A stretch of 64,000 bases of DNA. Origin: Chryseobacterium gambrini (GTDB taxonomy: Bacteria; Bacteroidota; Bacteroidia; Flavobacteriales; Weeksellaceae). The DNA is taken from contig NZ_FTOV01000013.1 in NCBI RefSeq assembly GCF_900156825.1, positions 43,666 to 107,665 of the forward strand, read 5' to 3'. This document shows positions 8,515 to 17,740 of the stretch, piece by piece (position 1 is the first letter of the stretch; each line of letters opens with the position of its first letter). A model generated the notes under the pieces. That model saw nothing but the letters and a program-made list of their open reading frames with translations, was not told where the DNA came from and ran no database searches. A program made the position numbers and the translations under genes.

Positions 8515-8689
8515 ACCATGATGAAAAAGGCAGGAGAAATCCTGAAATGCGGATGAGAAATTAAAATAAAGCGACCATCAATCACCATTCTATATAAGAG
8601 ATGTGGAAAATCGCCTGAACTTTGATTGTTTTTTGGAGCTGAACGTAAGATGAAACTGTGCTTCTGTAATCGCAAAAAGATGAAACCCT

Positions 8690-9370
8690 TTACTTGCTGT
8701 TAATCATATGTTTATTTTTACCATCAATCCATCTGCCAAGCATGACGAGTTCCGAAGGCGATTTTCTCATATCGATTGTTAAAACCTTCACCAGAATATC
8801 CCAGAAACTGTGCTTTTCTCCAAACTCCTTCTTGTATTGTTCTAACGCCTGTATATAAGCGTGTCCGTATCTGTTGTATTTTCTCCTGAAACTGATTTGG
8901 GGGATATCTTCAATTACATTCTGCATCACTTTCTTCAGATTGGCGGGAGTGTGCGTTTTAATAAAATCTAGCTCTATTTTGCAGATGTTTAAGAGTGGAA
9001 GCATCATGTAAAAGAATTCTTCCTGATTGCTTCCGATATTTGTTTTCCACGTCAGTCTTTCCTCCTGTGGCAGAATTTGAGAACTCAGTTCATCTATCTT
9101 TTCAAAGCTTTCCTTCAGTAAATTCAGAAAAGTTTCATTCTGCTTCCAGAACAGCGAATGGTTGAAATGATTTATTTTAATCGTATTCTCTTTTATATAT
9201 TCTACCTGCAACCGGATGCAGTTTATATTATCATTGATTTTATTAATTAAAACTTCCCAAAGAATATGCTGGCTCAGCGTACAGTTGGTTTTAAATACCA
9301 TTCTCGATTTTCGGCTAAGCACTTGAAGTTCCTTCAGAATCCGGAGAATTTCCTGCAGATCCTTATCCAT
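8690..9370 (-). CDS. Hypothetical helical protein
   Basis: A 226-residue protein from the ATG at 9370 (MDKDLQEILRILKELQVLSR). The frame is open further upstream but that extension looks non-native and starts at a poor site. It is strongly helical, with amphipathic Leu/Lys/Glu repeats, and ends with RKSPSELVMLGRWIDGKNK. Overall it faintly recalls the RteC-type regulators of Bacteroidetes mobile elements, but I cannot match their core motif and do not assign it. It is cytoplasmic. The neighbouring carbohydrate operon ends 285 bases away. Confidence 0.5.
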   Translation of the reverse strand: MDKDLQEILRILKELQVLSRKSRMVFKTNCTLSQHILWEVLINKINDNINCIRLQVEYIKENTIKINHFNHSLFWKQNETFLNLLKESFEKIDELSSQILPQEERLTWKTNIGSNQEEFFYMMLPLLNICKIELDFIKTHTPANLKKVMQNVIEDIPQISFRRKYNRYGHAYIQALEQYKKEFGEKHSFWDILVKVLTIDMRKSPSELVMLGRWIDGKNKHMINSK

Positions 9371-9654
9371 CGCGATATTGGTATTTCTGATGTAAATTAG
9401 CGATACAAATTCGGCGTGGCGGATTTTACTAATGGCATTTTTCTTTCCGAGCTGGCGGAATTTATTTTTTCTGGTTGGGACTCGATGGTTCATTTTCAGG
9501 ATTTTTATTTTTTAGACATAATCTTCAGGGCTTATCCGTTATTAATCACAATGCTGAATTTTAACGCCGGTTCACAAGGATTTTTGACTGCTAAATTTTT
9601 ATTTCAGGTATGAAAAATTACGGATAACAAATGTTTTTTAGGCTGAACACCCTT

Positions 9655-11922
9655 TTAAATGTTCATATTCAGTCTCGCCATCAGATAACTTACGGTAGAT
9701 TCTGCGCCTTGATTGAGGTTGACATTTTTCTCTTCAAGCCCGTCGTAGCAGCCACCGGTTACCGGATTGTAGATAATTTGTTTCAGGTGATTTTTTCCCA
9801 GAAACCATTCAAAGGAATTCATCATCATTTGCAGATATTTTTCATCACCGAAAACTTTATAAAATGTAGACAATGCCAAAATGGTATAGGCAACATCAAT
9901 CGGCTGTTCTCCACCAATGGTGAAGTCGTTTTCAGAGGTTTCTTTTTGAAGCCATCCATGGTTGGAAATTACTTTGATCTCTCCGTTGATCATAATTTTA
10001 GACAGCAAAAAATCAAAAGAAGATTTAGCTGTTTCCTTATAAATTTCCTCTTTAGCAGCGATCCACGCACAAAGCAACGCGTCCGGAAGAAGGCTGTTTC
10101 CGTAGGTAAGATAACTTTCAAACCAATGCCAGTCTTTTCCGGATTCGTGCTGATACATTTTTACAAGCCGGTCGGCAAATTCTTTCAGCAAAGGAAGATT
10201 GTTCTTTGAATTTTGATAATATAGTCCTTTAATCATAAACGCCATCGCTCTTGTAGAATGAATTTTTTCTGCCCAGATCAGGTTTTTTTCAATAATTTTC
10301 TCAGCGGTTTCAGAATATTCCAAAGGCAGAATTTCTTTTAATGAAACCAGATATCCCAAAGCCCAGATTGCCCTTCCGTTGGAATCATCCAGATTGGTCT
10401 CATAATTCTGATTGGTGAACTGTTTATGTCCGTTTACATAATTCAGGAAACTTCCATCGGTATGCTGACAAAATTTGATGAATTTTAAATAAATTGAAAT
10501 CAGCTGAAGATCAGATTTGTCTCTGGTTATCTTAAAATGTCTGCACATCGCAATCATTGCCCGTGCATTATCATCCAGTGTATAACCGGAGCTGATGTCG
10601 GGTTCGTTGATTTTGGCAAACTGTATCATTCCAAAATCTGAGGTCATATTCTGGATGTGTCCGAGATTGATTTCCGGTAAGCTGTAATGAAGCGCTGTTT
10701 CGTCATTTCTGAACTTCTGAAACAGTAAAGCGTGCGAGATAGAAGCATTTTCCCAAGCGGTCAGAGCCATTTTTTCCAATGATTTCTGACGGAGTTTTTT
10801 CCGGCTTTCTTCATTTGCCAATAAAACATTGACTGCGGAAGACAATTGTTCCGGTGCTTCAAAACCGATGATAATTCCGGTTTCTTCTTTTAAAACTTCC
10901 ACTGCGTGAGGAATTGGCGTAGAAACAATGGCGCATCCGCTGCTGATGGCATAGGAAAACGTTCCGCTTACCGCCTGATTTCTGTCGTTGGAGGTAAAAA
11001 GATAAACATCGGTAAGCTGAAGATATTCCAGCAGTTCCGGCAAAGGAAGATACTCGTTGATGAAGCGCACATTGTTTTCCAGATGAAACTTACAGGTAAG
11101 GTCTTCCAGAAATTCACGGTATTTCTCCCCCTCATTTCTTACGATGGCAGGATGGGTTTTACCGAGGATCAGGAAAACAGCATCAGGATTTTTGGCGATA
11201 ATCTTGGGTAATGCTTTTAAGGTGGTCTCGATATTTTTTCCCGGTCCCAGTAACCCGAATGTCGACAGAACTTTTTTATCTTTAAGTCCGTACTTTTCTT
11301 TCAGCGCTGTTTTGTCGGTAAAAGGCAGGAGATGTGTTCCGTGCGGAATCATCATAATTTTATCCGGAGAAATTTCATACTCGTTAATTAAAATTTCGGC
11401 AGAGATAGCCGTCATCACGATAATATGCTTAGAAAATCCGGCGATTTCATTTACTTTCAGCTTCAGTTCTTCATCGGGATCCGGCAGAACGGTGTGAAAA
11501 GTTACCACAATATCTTTTTTTAAGTTTCTGAGGAAAAGATAAAGCCCGTTCTCGGTTTCATTAAAGAATCCAAACTCGTGCTGAATCATCACAAGATTTA
11601 TTTTGTTGTTTTTATTAATCTGCGCTGCCAGTTCGAGATACGAAAAAGCATCTGAGATATTCAGCTTATAATGGATTTTTTCTTCATAGGTATAATTTTC
11701 CTCTTCTGTTTCCATCGGGCAAACCAGCATATCGAATGATTCCCCGAATTTCGAACGGAGCGATTTTACAAGATCCTGCGTGTACGTGGCAATTCCGCAC
11801 ACCTTTGGAGGAAAAGTACTTACAAAGACAATCTCTGATTTATGATAAGTTTTGTGTTTTTTGTTTTTCTCAGCCTGTCTTATTGCTTTTTCCTCCACGT
11901 CTGATTGGATATCTTTACTCAT
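9655..11922 (-). CDS. GT4-type glycosyltransferase fused to a C-terminal helical (glycoside hydrolase-like) domain
   Basis: A 755-residue protein. The N-terminal half is a GT-B glycosyltransferase family 4: VFVSTFPPKVCGIATYTQDL near residue 33, HEFGFF and TFHTVLP in the first Rossmann lobe, HGTHLLPF, FGLLGPGKNIETTLKALP, and the nucleotide-sugar lobe with VYLFTSNDRNQAVSGTF and SSGCAIVSTPIPHAVEVL. The C-terminal 330 residues are helical with GYTLDDNARAMIAMCRH, DDSNGRAIWALGYL, FESYLTYGNSLLPDAL and GGEQPIDVAYTILAL, the look of an (alpha/alpha)6 barrel. It is cytoplasmic and sits 40 bases after the GH130 gene, so both probably act on the same mannose- or glucose-containing oligosaccharide. The glycan is unknown. 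Confidence 0.75.
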   Translation of the reverse strand: MSKDIQSDVEEKAIRQAEKNKKHKTYHKSEIVFVSTFPPKVCGIATYTQDLVKSLRSKFGESFDMLVCPMETEEENYTYEEKIHYKLNISDAFSYLELAAQINKNNKINLVMIQHEFGFFNETENGLYLFLRNLKKDIVVTFHTVLPDPDEELKLKVNEIAGFSKHIIVMTAISAEILINEYEISPDKIMMIPHGTHLLPFTDKTALKEKYGLKDKKVLSTFGLLGPGKNIETTLKALPKIIAKNPDAVFLILGKTHPAIVRNEGEKYREFLEDLTCKFHLENNVRFINEYLPLPELLEYLQLTDVYLFTSNDRNQAVSGTFSYAISSGCAIVSTPIPHAVEVLKEETGIIIGFEAPEQLSSAVNVLLANEESRKKLRQKSLEKMALTAWENASISHALLFQKFRNDETALHYSLPEINLGHIQNMTSDFGMIQFAKINEPDISSGYTLDDNARAMIAMCRHFKITRDKSDLQLISIYLKFIKFCQHTDGSFLNYVNGHKQFTNQNYETNLDDSNGRAIWALGYLVSLKEILPLEYSETAEKIIEKNLIWAEKIHSTRAMAFMIKGLYYQNSKNNLPLLKEFADRLVKMYQHESGKDWHWFESYLTYGNSLLPDALLCAWIAAKEEIYKETAKSSFDFLLSKIMINGEIKVISNHGWLQKETSENDFTIGGEQPIDVAYTILALSTFYKVFGDEKYLQMMMNSFEWFLGKNHLKQIIYNPVTGGCYDGLEEKNVNLNQGAESTVSYLMARLNMNI

Positions 11923-11962
11923 AAATTATTTCTTTTTTTACTGATTCTTTATTAAATGATGA

Positions 11963-12991
11963 TTATACGGCGTACATCATCAGCTCTTTCAGTAATTTAT
12001 CAATGCTTAATGATGCGACGGCAATTCTCTCGTCTGCAGCACCGTAATAGATGTACAGCCGATCTTTTTCTACTACGGCTCCGGTGGGAAAACAGACGTT
12101 GCTGACTTCGCCTTCCAGCTCCCATTCTTCTTCCGGTTTGAAAAGCGGGTTGGGAAGTCTGGAAATTTCTTTTTCAGGATTTTCAAGATCCAGAAGGGCG
12201 GCACAGGCGCTGTATACATAACCGTTAACCGTATCGTGAACGCCGTGATAGATCATCAGCCAGCCGTATTCTGTTTCTATGGGAGGACAGCCTCCGCCAA
12301 TGTAGCTGGACTCGTGGTCGTATTTGGCAGATAAAAGGATATGATTATTAAAATGAAAAAAATAATCTTCCCAGAATTCGGTAGTAAGATCCTCAATGTT
12401 CTCTGTGCTTACAATCTGAATATCGGGTCTTATCCTGTGAATGAAATAAAATCTATCGTTTATTTTTCTTGGAAAAAAGATGAGGTTCTTGTCCCACAAA
12501 AAAATAGGATCGCTGTCGGTATGGCTGATCTGAAACTGGTTGTACCTTTTATATTTTTCAGGGATCAAGCCTTCAGCTTCAGATAACAGTTTAAATTTTT
12601 CGTAAGGGATTTTCGGAACAATGATTCCCTTATTTTCCCAGAATTTCAGGTCTTTGGAAACAGATAAGGTTCCTAAGGCGTTGATTCCGTCGTAACTGGT
12701 GTACGTAAGATAGAATACATCCTCTATTTTTACTATTCTCGGATCTTCGATGCCGTGTTTATCCTCATCCGATTCGGGAACGATGACCGGAGATTCTGAT
12801 CTTTCTTCCACCGTTGTCGGATCCGAAAGTACGCAATATCCGATGCTTGAAAAATTACCTTTGGCAACGGCGCGGTAGAAGAGGTGTATTTTTCCGTTTT
12901 CCTTAATAACTGCGGGATTCAGAACGCCTTCGTTTTCGAAACTCAGTTCGGTTTTTCTGAGGATAATTCCTTCTTTTTTTACTTTCAGCAT
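11963..12991 (-). CDS. Glycoside hydrolase family 130 protein (beta-mannoside phosphorylase/hydrolase type)
   Basis: A 342-residue five-bladed propeller-type enzyme. Characteristic GH130 text includes FENEGVLNPAVIKENGKIHLFYRA, HGIEDPRIVKIEDVFYLTYT, IGGGCPPIETEYGWLMIYHG and YIYYGAADERIAVAS. The GIEDPR Asp is the usual catalytic acid position. The family acts on beta-mannosides, by phosphorolysis or hydrolysis; which applies here cannot be seen. No signal peptide, so it acts on intracellular sugar. Its ATG overlaps the stop of a 41-aa upstream gene by one base, and the GT4-type gene follows after 40 bases. Confidence 0.82.
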   Translation of the reverse strand: MLKVKKEGIILRKTELSFENEGVLNPAVIKENGKIHLFYRAVAKGNFSSIGYCVLSDPTTVEERSESPVIVPESDEDKHGIEDPRIVKIEDVFYLTYTSYDGINALGTLSVSKDLKFWENKGIIVPKIPYEKFKLLSEAEGLIPEKYKRYNQFQISHTDSDPIFLWDKNLIFFPRKINDRFYFIHRIRPDIQIVSTENIEDLTTEFWEDYFFHFNNHILLSAKYDHESSYIGGGCPPIETEYGWLMIYHGVHDTVNGYVYSACAALLDLENPEKEISRLPNPLFKPEEEWELEGEVSNVCFPTGAVVEKDRLYIYYGAADERIAVASLSIDKLLKELMMYAV

Positions 12992-13113
12992 TATTCTCGG
13001 CTCTCGTTTTCTTTATCCTTCCTCTTGTTTTGTTTGTCCTGGCGTTTTTCCTTTAATGATTTTGCCGGTGGTGTTTTATCGGATTTTTTCTTTGTTTCCT
13101 TTTCTTTTGACAT
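12991..13113 (-). CDS. 41-aa Lys/Glu-rich small protein, translationally coupled to the GH130 gene
   Basis: An ATG at 13113 opens a 41-codon frame (starts MSKEKETKKKSDKTPPAKSL) that ends in TAA at 12993-12991, and that TAA shares its last A with the ATG of the GH130 gene (TAATG). This arrangement is typical of translational coupling and is the main reason to accept such a short gene. The peptide is extremely charged, with Lys, Glu, Asp and Arg making up most of it, and is probably disordered. Function unknown. Confidence 0.6.
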   Translation of the reverse strand: MSKEKETKKKSDKTPPAKSLKEKRQDKQNKRKDKENESRE

Positions 13114-13221
13114 TTTAAAAATATTTTTATCTATACGTAAAGATGGTCTATTAAAAAAAGAATTCTTTGTAATTGTCTTTCAATTTATTACATAAATCAT
13201 AGATATTAAAAATTAAAGCGC

Positions 13222-13229
13222 TAACTTTG
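13222..13229 (+). promoter_or_regulatory. -7 element before the small AraC-family gene
   Basis: TAACTTTG matches TAnnTTTG, about 50 bases before the ATG at 13281. Confidence 0.45.
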
Positions 13230-13280
13230 AAAGAGTGGCTGTTGACGTATGGATTAACGGGCTGAAAACAGGGTTGGATT

Positions 13281-13841
13281 ATGAAGCTGTACATAAAATA
13301 TATGGTAAGTCTCCGCTGCAAAATGGTTGTCCATCAGGAGCTGGAAAAACTGAACATAAAAAATGCGGTGGTAGATCTCGGTCTGGTGGAAACGCTGGAT
13401 GATATTACCGCAGAACAAAGAATGCAGTTGAGAGACAATCTGCTTAAAACCGGACTGGAACTGCTGGATGATAAGAAAAGCATCCTGATCGAAAAGATCA
13501 AAAATGTAGTCACAGAAATGATCCATTTTTCTGAAGCTCTTCCGAAAGAAAATTTCTCAGATTATGTGAGTAAAAAACTGGGCTACGATTATACTTATCT
13601 TGCCAATACATTTTCTGAAGTAAAGGGAATGACACTGCAGCATTTCATCATCATTAACAAAGTGGAAAAAGTGAAAGAGCTGCTTTTGTATGGTGAGCTT
13701 AACCTCACCGAAATTTCCTATAAACTTAACTACAGCAGCGTTGCACATCTTTCTAACCAGTTCAAAAAAATAACGGGACTGTCGCCTTCCTTCTACAGAA
13801 ATCTGAAAAAACAACGGCTTAAAAATCTTGAGGATCTTTAA
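13281..13841 (+). CDS. AraC-family helix-turn-helix regulator (short form)
   Basis: A 186-residue protein with a C-terminal AraC/XylS DNA-binding domain. The two HTH units are visible as LNLTEISYKLNYSSVAHLSN and FKKITGLSPSFYRN (about residues 135-175), preceded by DYVSKKLGYDYTYLANTFSE. The N-terminal part is short and carries no recognised sensor domain; it starts with KMVVHQELEKLNIKNAVVDLG, a pattern common in Flavobacteriia AraC proteins of this size. It is cytoplasmic. It is divergent from the carbohydrate operon, so it may or may not control it. Confidence 0.8.
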   Translation: MKLYIKYMVSLRCKMVVHQELEKLNIKNAVVDLGLVETLDDITAEQRMQLRDNLLKTGLELLDDKKSILIEKIKNVVTEMIHFSEALPKENFSDYVSKKLGYDYTYLANTFSEVKGMTLQHFIIINKVEKVKELLLYGELNLTEISYKLNYSSVAHLSNQFKKITGLSPSFYRNLKKQRLKNLEDL

Positions 13842-14084
13842 AAAACCTGTGAAATATGTAAGTTTTTTCCAGAAATGTGTAGCATCCACGCCAACTATTT
13901 CATCATCTTTGAATATCAATATATTGCAGGCGTTTACGGATAAAAATCCCAGCCCGCTGATTCTAATTTCATTAAGGTGTTATTAAATAACAGGGATGTG
14001 CAGATTGTTATTTCAATAACGCTCATTTTATACGGATTGCAATAAGGTCTATCAAATAGTAAATATGTTTTAACGGACTTTATG

Positions 14085-14120
14085 AAAAGGGCAGGTGCTT
14101 TGTGCCCTGTCTTTTTATTT
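14085..14120 (+). terminator. Hairpin followed by T-rich tract
   Basis: GGGCA / TGCCC stem, then TGTCTTTTTATTT. It ends just before the 89-aa gene. Confidence 0.4.
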
Positions 14121-14136
14121 CAACAAAAATCAACAT

Positions 14137-14406
14137 ATGAAAACAATAAAACTATACAGATTCAAAGATTCTGTTATGCGCAAAATGCCGCTTTTTAATG
14201 AAGGCAGAGTGCTTTCTTCACTCAATGAACTGATGGGGTTGGAGCTTATTAATACAGAAAAGGTAACAGAATTTACCATTGAAGTGGAAGAAGAGTTTGA
14301 TATTGAGAATTGCAGCAGACAACAGTTAGTTGCTCTTTGTGATGGCTGTGAAAATTTTATAGAGCATCATTTCATAACCACTACGAATGATTATGATGTC
14401 ATATAA
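14137..14406 (+). CDS. Hypothetical protein
   Basis: An 89-residue acidic protein. I chose ATG 14137 (MKTIKLYRFKDSVMRKMPLF) because the upstream in-frame extension overlaps a terminator. It includes EFTIEVEEEFDIENCSRQQL and two cysteines (LCDGCENF), and ends EHHFITTTNDYDVI. No membrane segment or signal peptide. It is followed 38 bases later by the Ca2+/H+ antiporter gene, with which it may be co-transcribed. No family recognised. Confidence 0.55.
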   Translation: MKTIKLYRFKDSVMRKMPLFNEGRVLSSLNELMGLELINTEKVTEFTIEVEEEFDIENCSRQQLVALCDGCENFIEHHFITTTNDYDVI

Positions 14407-14444
14407 CAGTTGGCTATCATTCGTTCATCCCATATTTTTCTTCT

Positions 14445-15551
14445 ATGAATAACAAAATACATTTGCTCAGCTGGACAGTTATTGTTCCTTTAATAGCTTG
14501 GGTTGCTTATCTCGCACATTATTATGTCGGCGGTCATTGGTATTCTCTGTTGCTTACTGTTTTTCTTGTAGGATCTGTATTGGCGGCAGTTTATCATTCC
14601 GAGATCATTGCATACAGACTGGGAGAACCTTACGGAACTTTGCTTCTTGCTTTTGCCATAACGGTGATAGAGGTCTCACTGATTATTTCAATTATGCTCA
14701 GTTCAAAAGGTCTGGAAACAATAAGTCTCGCCAGAGACACAGTTTTTGCAGCGGTGATGATTATTCTTACAGGGATTATAGGAATTTGTATCATCGTTGG
14801 ATCTATTCGCTACAAACAGCAGCTTTTTACGCTTCAGGGAGTGGGAACGGCTATGATAACGCTTATCGTTGTCGTAGTGTTTCTTCTGGTTCTTCCCAAT
14901 TATACCACAAGTCACGACAATGGAGAATATACTTCTCTTCAGCTTGTTTTTATATCGGTCATTTCTTTGGCGCTTTATATTGCTTTTACAATGGTTCAGA
15001 CAATCAGGCACCGCGCTTTTTTTATAGCACCGATTCCCAAAACAGGCAATGATGAACTTTCTGAAGAAACGGATTTTCTCCCCGAAAAACCCAGCCGGAA
15101 AGTAATGCTTTTGAGCGTTTTATTTCTTATTTTATGTCTTGGGATTGTAGTTTTGCTTGCAAAATACCTTTCGAAAGATGTGGATGTTCTTGTCCTGAAA
15201 GCAGGAGCGCCAAAATCAATCGTAGGAATTATTATAGCCGGAATTGTCCTGCTGCCTGAAGGAATTGCCGCCATAAGGGCAGCCTACAACAACAGGTTGC
15301 AGACAAGTCTTAATCTCGCTTTCGGATCGGCTTTGGCAAGTATAGGTCTCAGCATTCCTGCAGTTGCTTTAGTTTCGGTGTTTGCCGACTTCCGTATGAC
15401 GTTGGGCATCAGTATAAAATCAACACTGCTTTTGGGATTGTCGCTGTTTATTATCACCATTTCTTTAGCCACAGGTCGCACCAATATCATGCAGGGACTG
15501 GTTCTGCTCTCTATATTTTTTCTTTATTTGTTTACGACGCTTGTGCCATAA
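14445..15551 (+). CDS. chaA: Ca2+/H+ (sodium/proton-type) antiporter of the CaCA superfamily
   Basis: A 368-residue integral membrane protein with about 10-11 hydrophobic segments. The diagnostic alpha-repeat appears as HSEIIAYRLGEPYGTLLLAF followed by TVIEVSLIISIML, and its second copy as VGIIIAGIVLLPEGIAAIRA, with the acidic residues (Glu in GEPYGT, VIEVS, LPEGIA) needed for cation binding. It matches ChaA-type exchangers, which extrude Ca2+ (and sometimes Na+/K+) against protons at the inner membrane. It probably shares a transcript with the 89-aa gene upstream. Confidence 0.85.
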   Translation: MNNKIHLLSWTVIVPLIAWVAYLAHYYVGGHWYSLLLTVFLVGSVLAAVYHSEIIAYRLGEPYGTLLLAFAITVIEVSLIISIMLSSKGLETISLARDTVFAAVMIILTGIIGICIIVGSIRYKQQLFTLQGVGTAMITLIVVVVFLLVLPNYTTSHDNGEYTSLQLVFISVISLALYIAFTMVQTIRHRAFFIAPIPKTGNDELSEETDFLPEKPSRKVMLLSVLFLILCLGIVVLLAKYLSKDVDVLVLKAGAPKSIVGIIIAGIVLLPEGIAAIRAAYNNRLQTSLNLAFGSALASIGLSIPAVALVSVFADFRMTLGISIKSTLLLGLSLFIITISLATGRTNIMQGLVLLSIFFLYLFTTLVP

Positions 15552-15568
15552 AGAGGCAGTTTAAATTT

Positions 15569-17275
15569 TTACATTTTTTCCAGATTTTTGATATATTCAG
15601 AAGGCGTCATTTGGGTTCTTTTTTTAAAGGCATTTATGAAAGTTGTACAGCTTTTATATCCTATTTCTTTAGAGATTACCTCAATATTATATTTACGGAT
15701 TAGAGGATTTTTATCCAATTCTGTTATAATATAATTTATTCGCAGAGTATTTACATATTCAGAAAAGGATACCCCTTTATACTGGTTTATTATTTGCGAC
15801 AGATATGTGGTATTGGTATTCAACTGTTTGGCAATGTTGGCGAGTTTGAAGCTGTTGGATAAAAATCTCTTTTTAAATTCTAACGAATCGAGTTTTGAAA
15901 GGATATAAGCAACGGTTTCATCTTCTATTGATGTGGAGATTGTAACTTTTTGATCTGTAATAGGCTGTATATCTGGAATATTACTTTCGATTTTCCTGAT
16001 ATTAATAATTTCTTCTTTATTTTTTCTTTTCTGGTAATATATTTTATAAAAAATGGTAGAAATCAGGAGTAATGATGCAAACAATAATAATAAATTCGTG
16101 TTATTCTTTTGGAGCATTTCTTCAGATTTATTTTTTATTTCTTCTTTTTCATAAACTCCCAGAAAAAAATTTCCTGCATTTTTTTGAACGTTTTCTTTTT
16201 TTATTTCTGACAAGCTCAGTTTTGAATACTTATAAGCCTTTTCGATATTCCCAGTATGTTCATAGTTGATACTTAATAAATAATAGACTTTAAGCTTATT
16301 TTCGTGCGAACATCTGGATTTCTGAATATCAGCAGTTAATTTTTCAAGGTATTTAAATGCCGAATCGCTTTTTTTAAGATGGGTATAGATTTCAGCTTTA
16401 GCGAGCCAAACCATTTCTCTTGAAAAACTTTTTTCCATTAAAACCGAATCTTTTTCACATTCATTAAAAAGAGATAACGATAGGTCATATTCTTTTCTAA
16501 GTAAAGCTATTTGAGCCTTTCTGCTTTTGTGAAGGGATTGGGAATATGCTGAAAAATTCTCAGAGTTTTTCATTAGAAGATAAGCTTTCTCATAGTTTTT
16601 CTGTGCGGAATCCAGAAATTTTATTGCGCCCGTATCTTTGTACCAATTGATAAAAGCATCACTTTTTGTATTATAAGCTGCCGCAGTTTCTTTTGCCTTT
16701 AGAAACTTGGTATAAAGCACGTTGTTGCTGTCATTACGGATGTTGTTTAGGTGTATGTTGAGAAGATCAATCCCTTTTTTATAATCTCTTAGCTCTATGT
16801 ATGCTACAGCAAAAAAAATTAATTGCTTCTTTTTGTATACCGGGCTCATTCCGATGGACAAATTATTAAGAAATTTCAGTCCTTGTGCGATGTTTCCTTT
16901 TCTCTTTTCAATATAAAACAGCCGCGTAATGGCAATATGCCTTAATGCTTCATAATAAGAAAACGCTATTTTATTCTTATTTTTTTGGAGTAAATTCAAA
17001 AAAGATATTGCCGATTTTTCAGCCTCCGAAAATTTTCCTTTTCGATATAAAGAAGAAGCTGAATCAATTTTAATCAGCAAATCATACTTTATATTATATT
17101 TTGAAATTCTTTTGAAGTTGATGTTTTCGTTACTCAGTTTGTGATGTACAAGTTCCCATTGATCTTTCTTTATTAAACTGTCGATCTTATATGATTCTTC
17201 TAGATCAGTTAGGCTTTGAGAATAAATTTTTACAGAAATAAAAAAAAATATAACGAGTATTTTTTTTAAGAGCAT
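15569..17275 (-). CDS. Membrane-anchored TPR sensor with C-terminal AraC-type DNA-binding domain
   Basis: A 568-residue protein. A signal-like segment (residues 1-19, ending IYSQ) is followed by a helical repeat region of TPR character up to about residue 395, a single membrane span (LLLLFASLLLISTIFYKIYY, about 398-417), a linker, and a C-terminal AraC domain with KLANIAKQLNTNTTYLSQII and NIEVISKEIGYKSCTTFINAF. So the TPR part faces the periplasm and the DNA-binding part the cytoplasm. It is divergent from the large T9SS protein gene 465 bases away, which is a natural candidate target. Confidence 0.82.
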   Translation of the reverse strand: MLLKKILVIFFFISVKIYSQSLTDLEESYKIDSLIKKDQWELVHHKLSNENINFKRISKYNIKYDLLIKIDSASSLYRKGKFSEAEKSAISFLNLLQKNKNKIAFSYYEALRHIAITRLFYIEKRKGNIAQGLKFLNNLSIGMSPVYKKKQLIFFAVAYIELRDYKKGIDLLNIHLNNIRNDSNNVLYTKFLKAKETAAAYNTKSDAFINWYKDTGAIKFLDSAQKNYEKAYLLMKNSENFSAYSQSLHKSRKAQIALLRKEYDLSLSLFNECEKDSVLMEKSFSREMVWLAKAEIYTHLKKSDSAFKYLEKLTADIQKSRCSHENKLKVYYLLSINYEHTGNIEKAYKYSKLSLSEIKKENVQKNAGNFFLGVYEKEEIKNKSEEMLQKNNTNLLLLFASLLLISTIFYKIYYQKRKNKEEIINIRKIESNIPDIQPITDQKVTISTSIEDETVAYILSKLDSLEFKKRFLSNSFKLANIAKQLNTNTTYLSQIINQYKGVSFSEYVNTLRINYIITELDKNPLIRKYNIEVISKEIGYKSCTTFINAFKKRTQMTPSEYIKNLEKM

Positions 17276-17740
17276 ATGTGTTTTTTTCTATTCAAATGTA
17301 CTTAAAATTTAACAATCTTCGAAAGAACAAATGTTTTTTTACCCAAAAGCATCTTTGCGGTAATAATATTTTAATTTCAATTTTAAAATATTGTTTATCA
17401 TTGTTTTAATTGTTGTACTATTTATGAAATTGAATTCCAAATTTATAAATATGATGAACATTTTATTTTACCTAGCCAAATGTTTAAATAAGTTTGAACA
17501 TAAAATTTCACCAAAGTCAGAATTAATATTGCGTCTTGCATAAAGAATAATCTGTTATTAAAGTTTCTAAATATTAAAACCAAAGCTCAAAATGTCTTTC
17601 GAATTTTTTTAAATCCGAATAGCGGATCAATTGGTCAATCTGCCTAAAAACATCAAAAAATTTAAAAATCACATCAACCTATAAAACCAGGAGTAAACGA
17701 AAATCCTTAAAAAAGAGTAGTGTAAATTAATAAACAACAA
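17276..17740. other. Long divergent intergenic region
   Basis: AT-rich, no ORF of note and no exact TAnnTTTG. It separates the TPR-AraC regulator from the T9SS protein gene and probably holds both promoters and operator sites, but I cannot point to a specific one. Confidence 0.3.

Noticed and set aside
8690..9370. RteC-type mobile-element regulator
   Set aside because: Only a faint overall resemblance; the family's core motif is not visible and no integrase or mobilisation gene is near.
9631..10209. 192-aa frame opposite the GT4-type gene
   Set aside because: Antisense shadow of a well supported coding region; composition is not protein-like.
13557..13919. 120-aa minus frame over the AraC gene
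   Set aside because: Antisense shadow of the AraC coding region.
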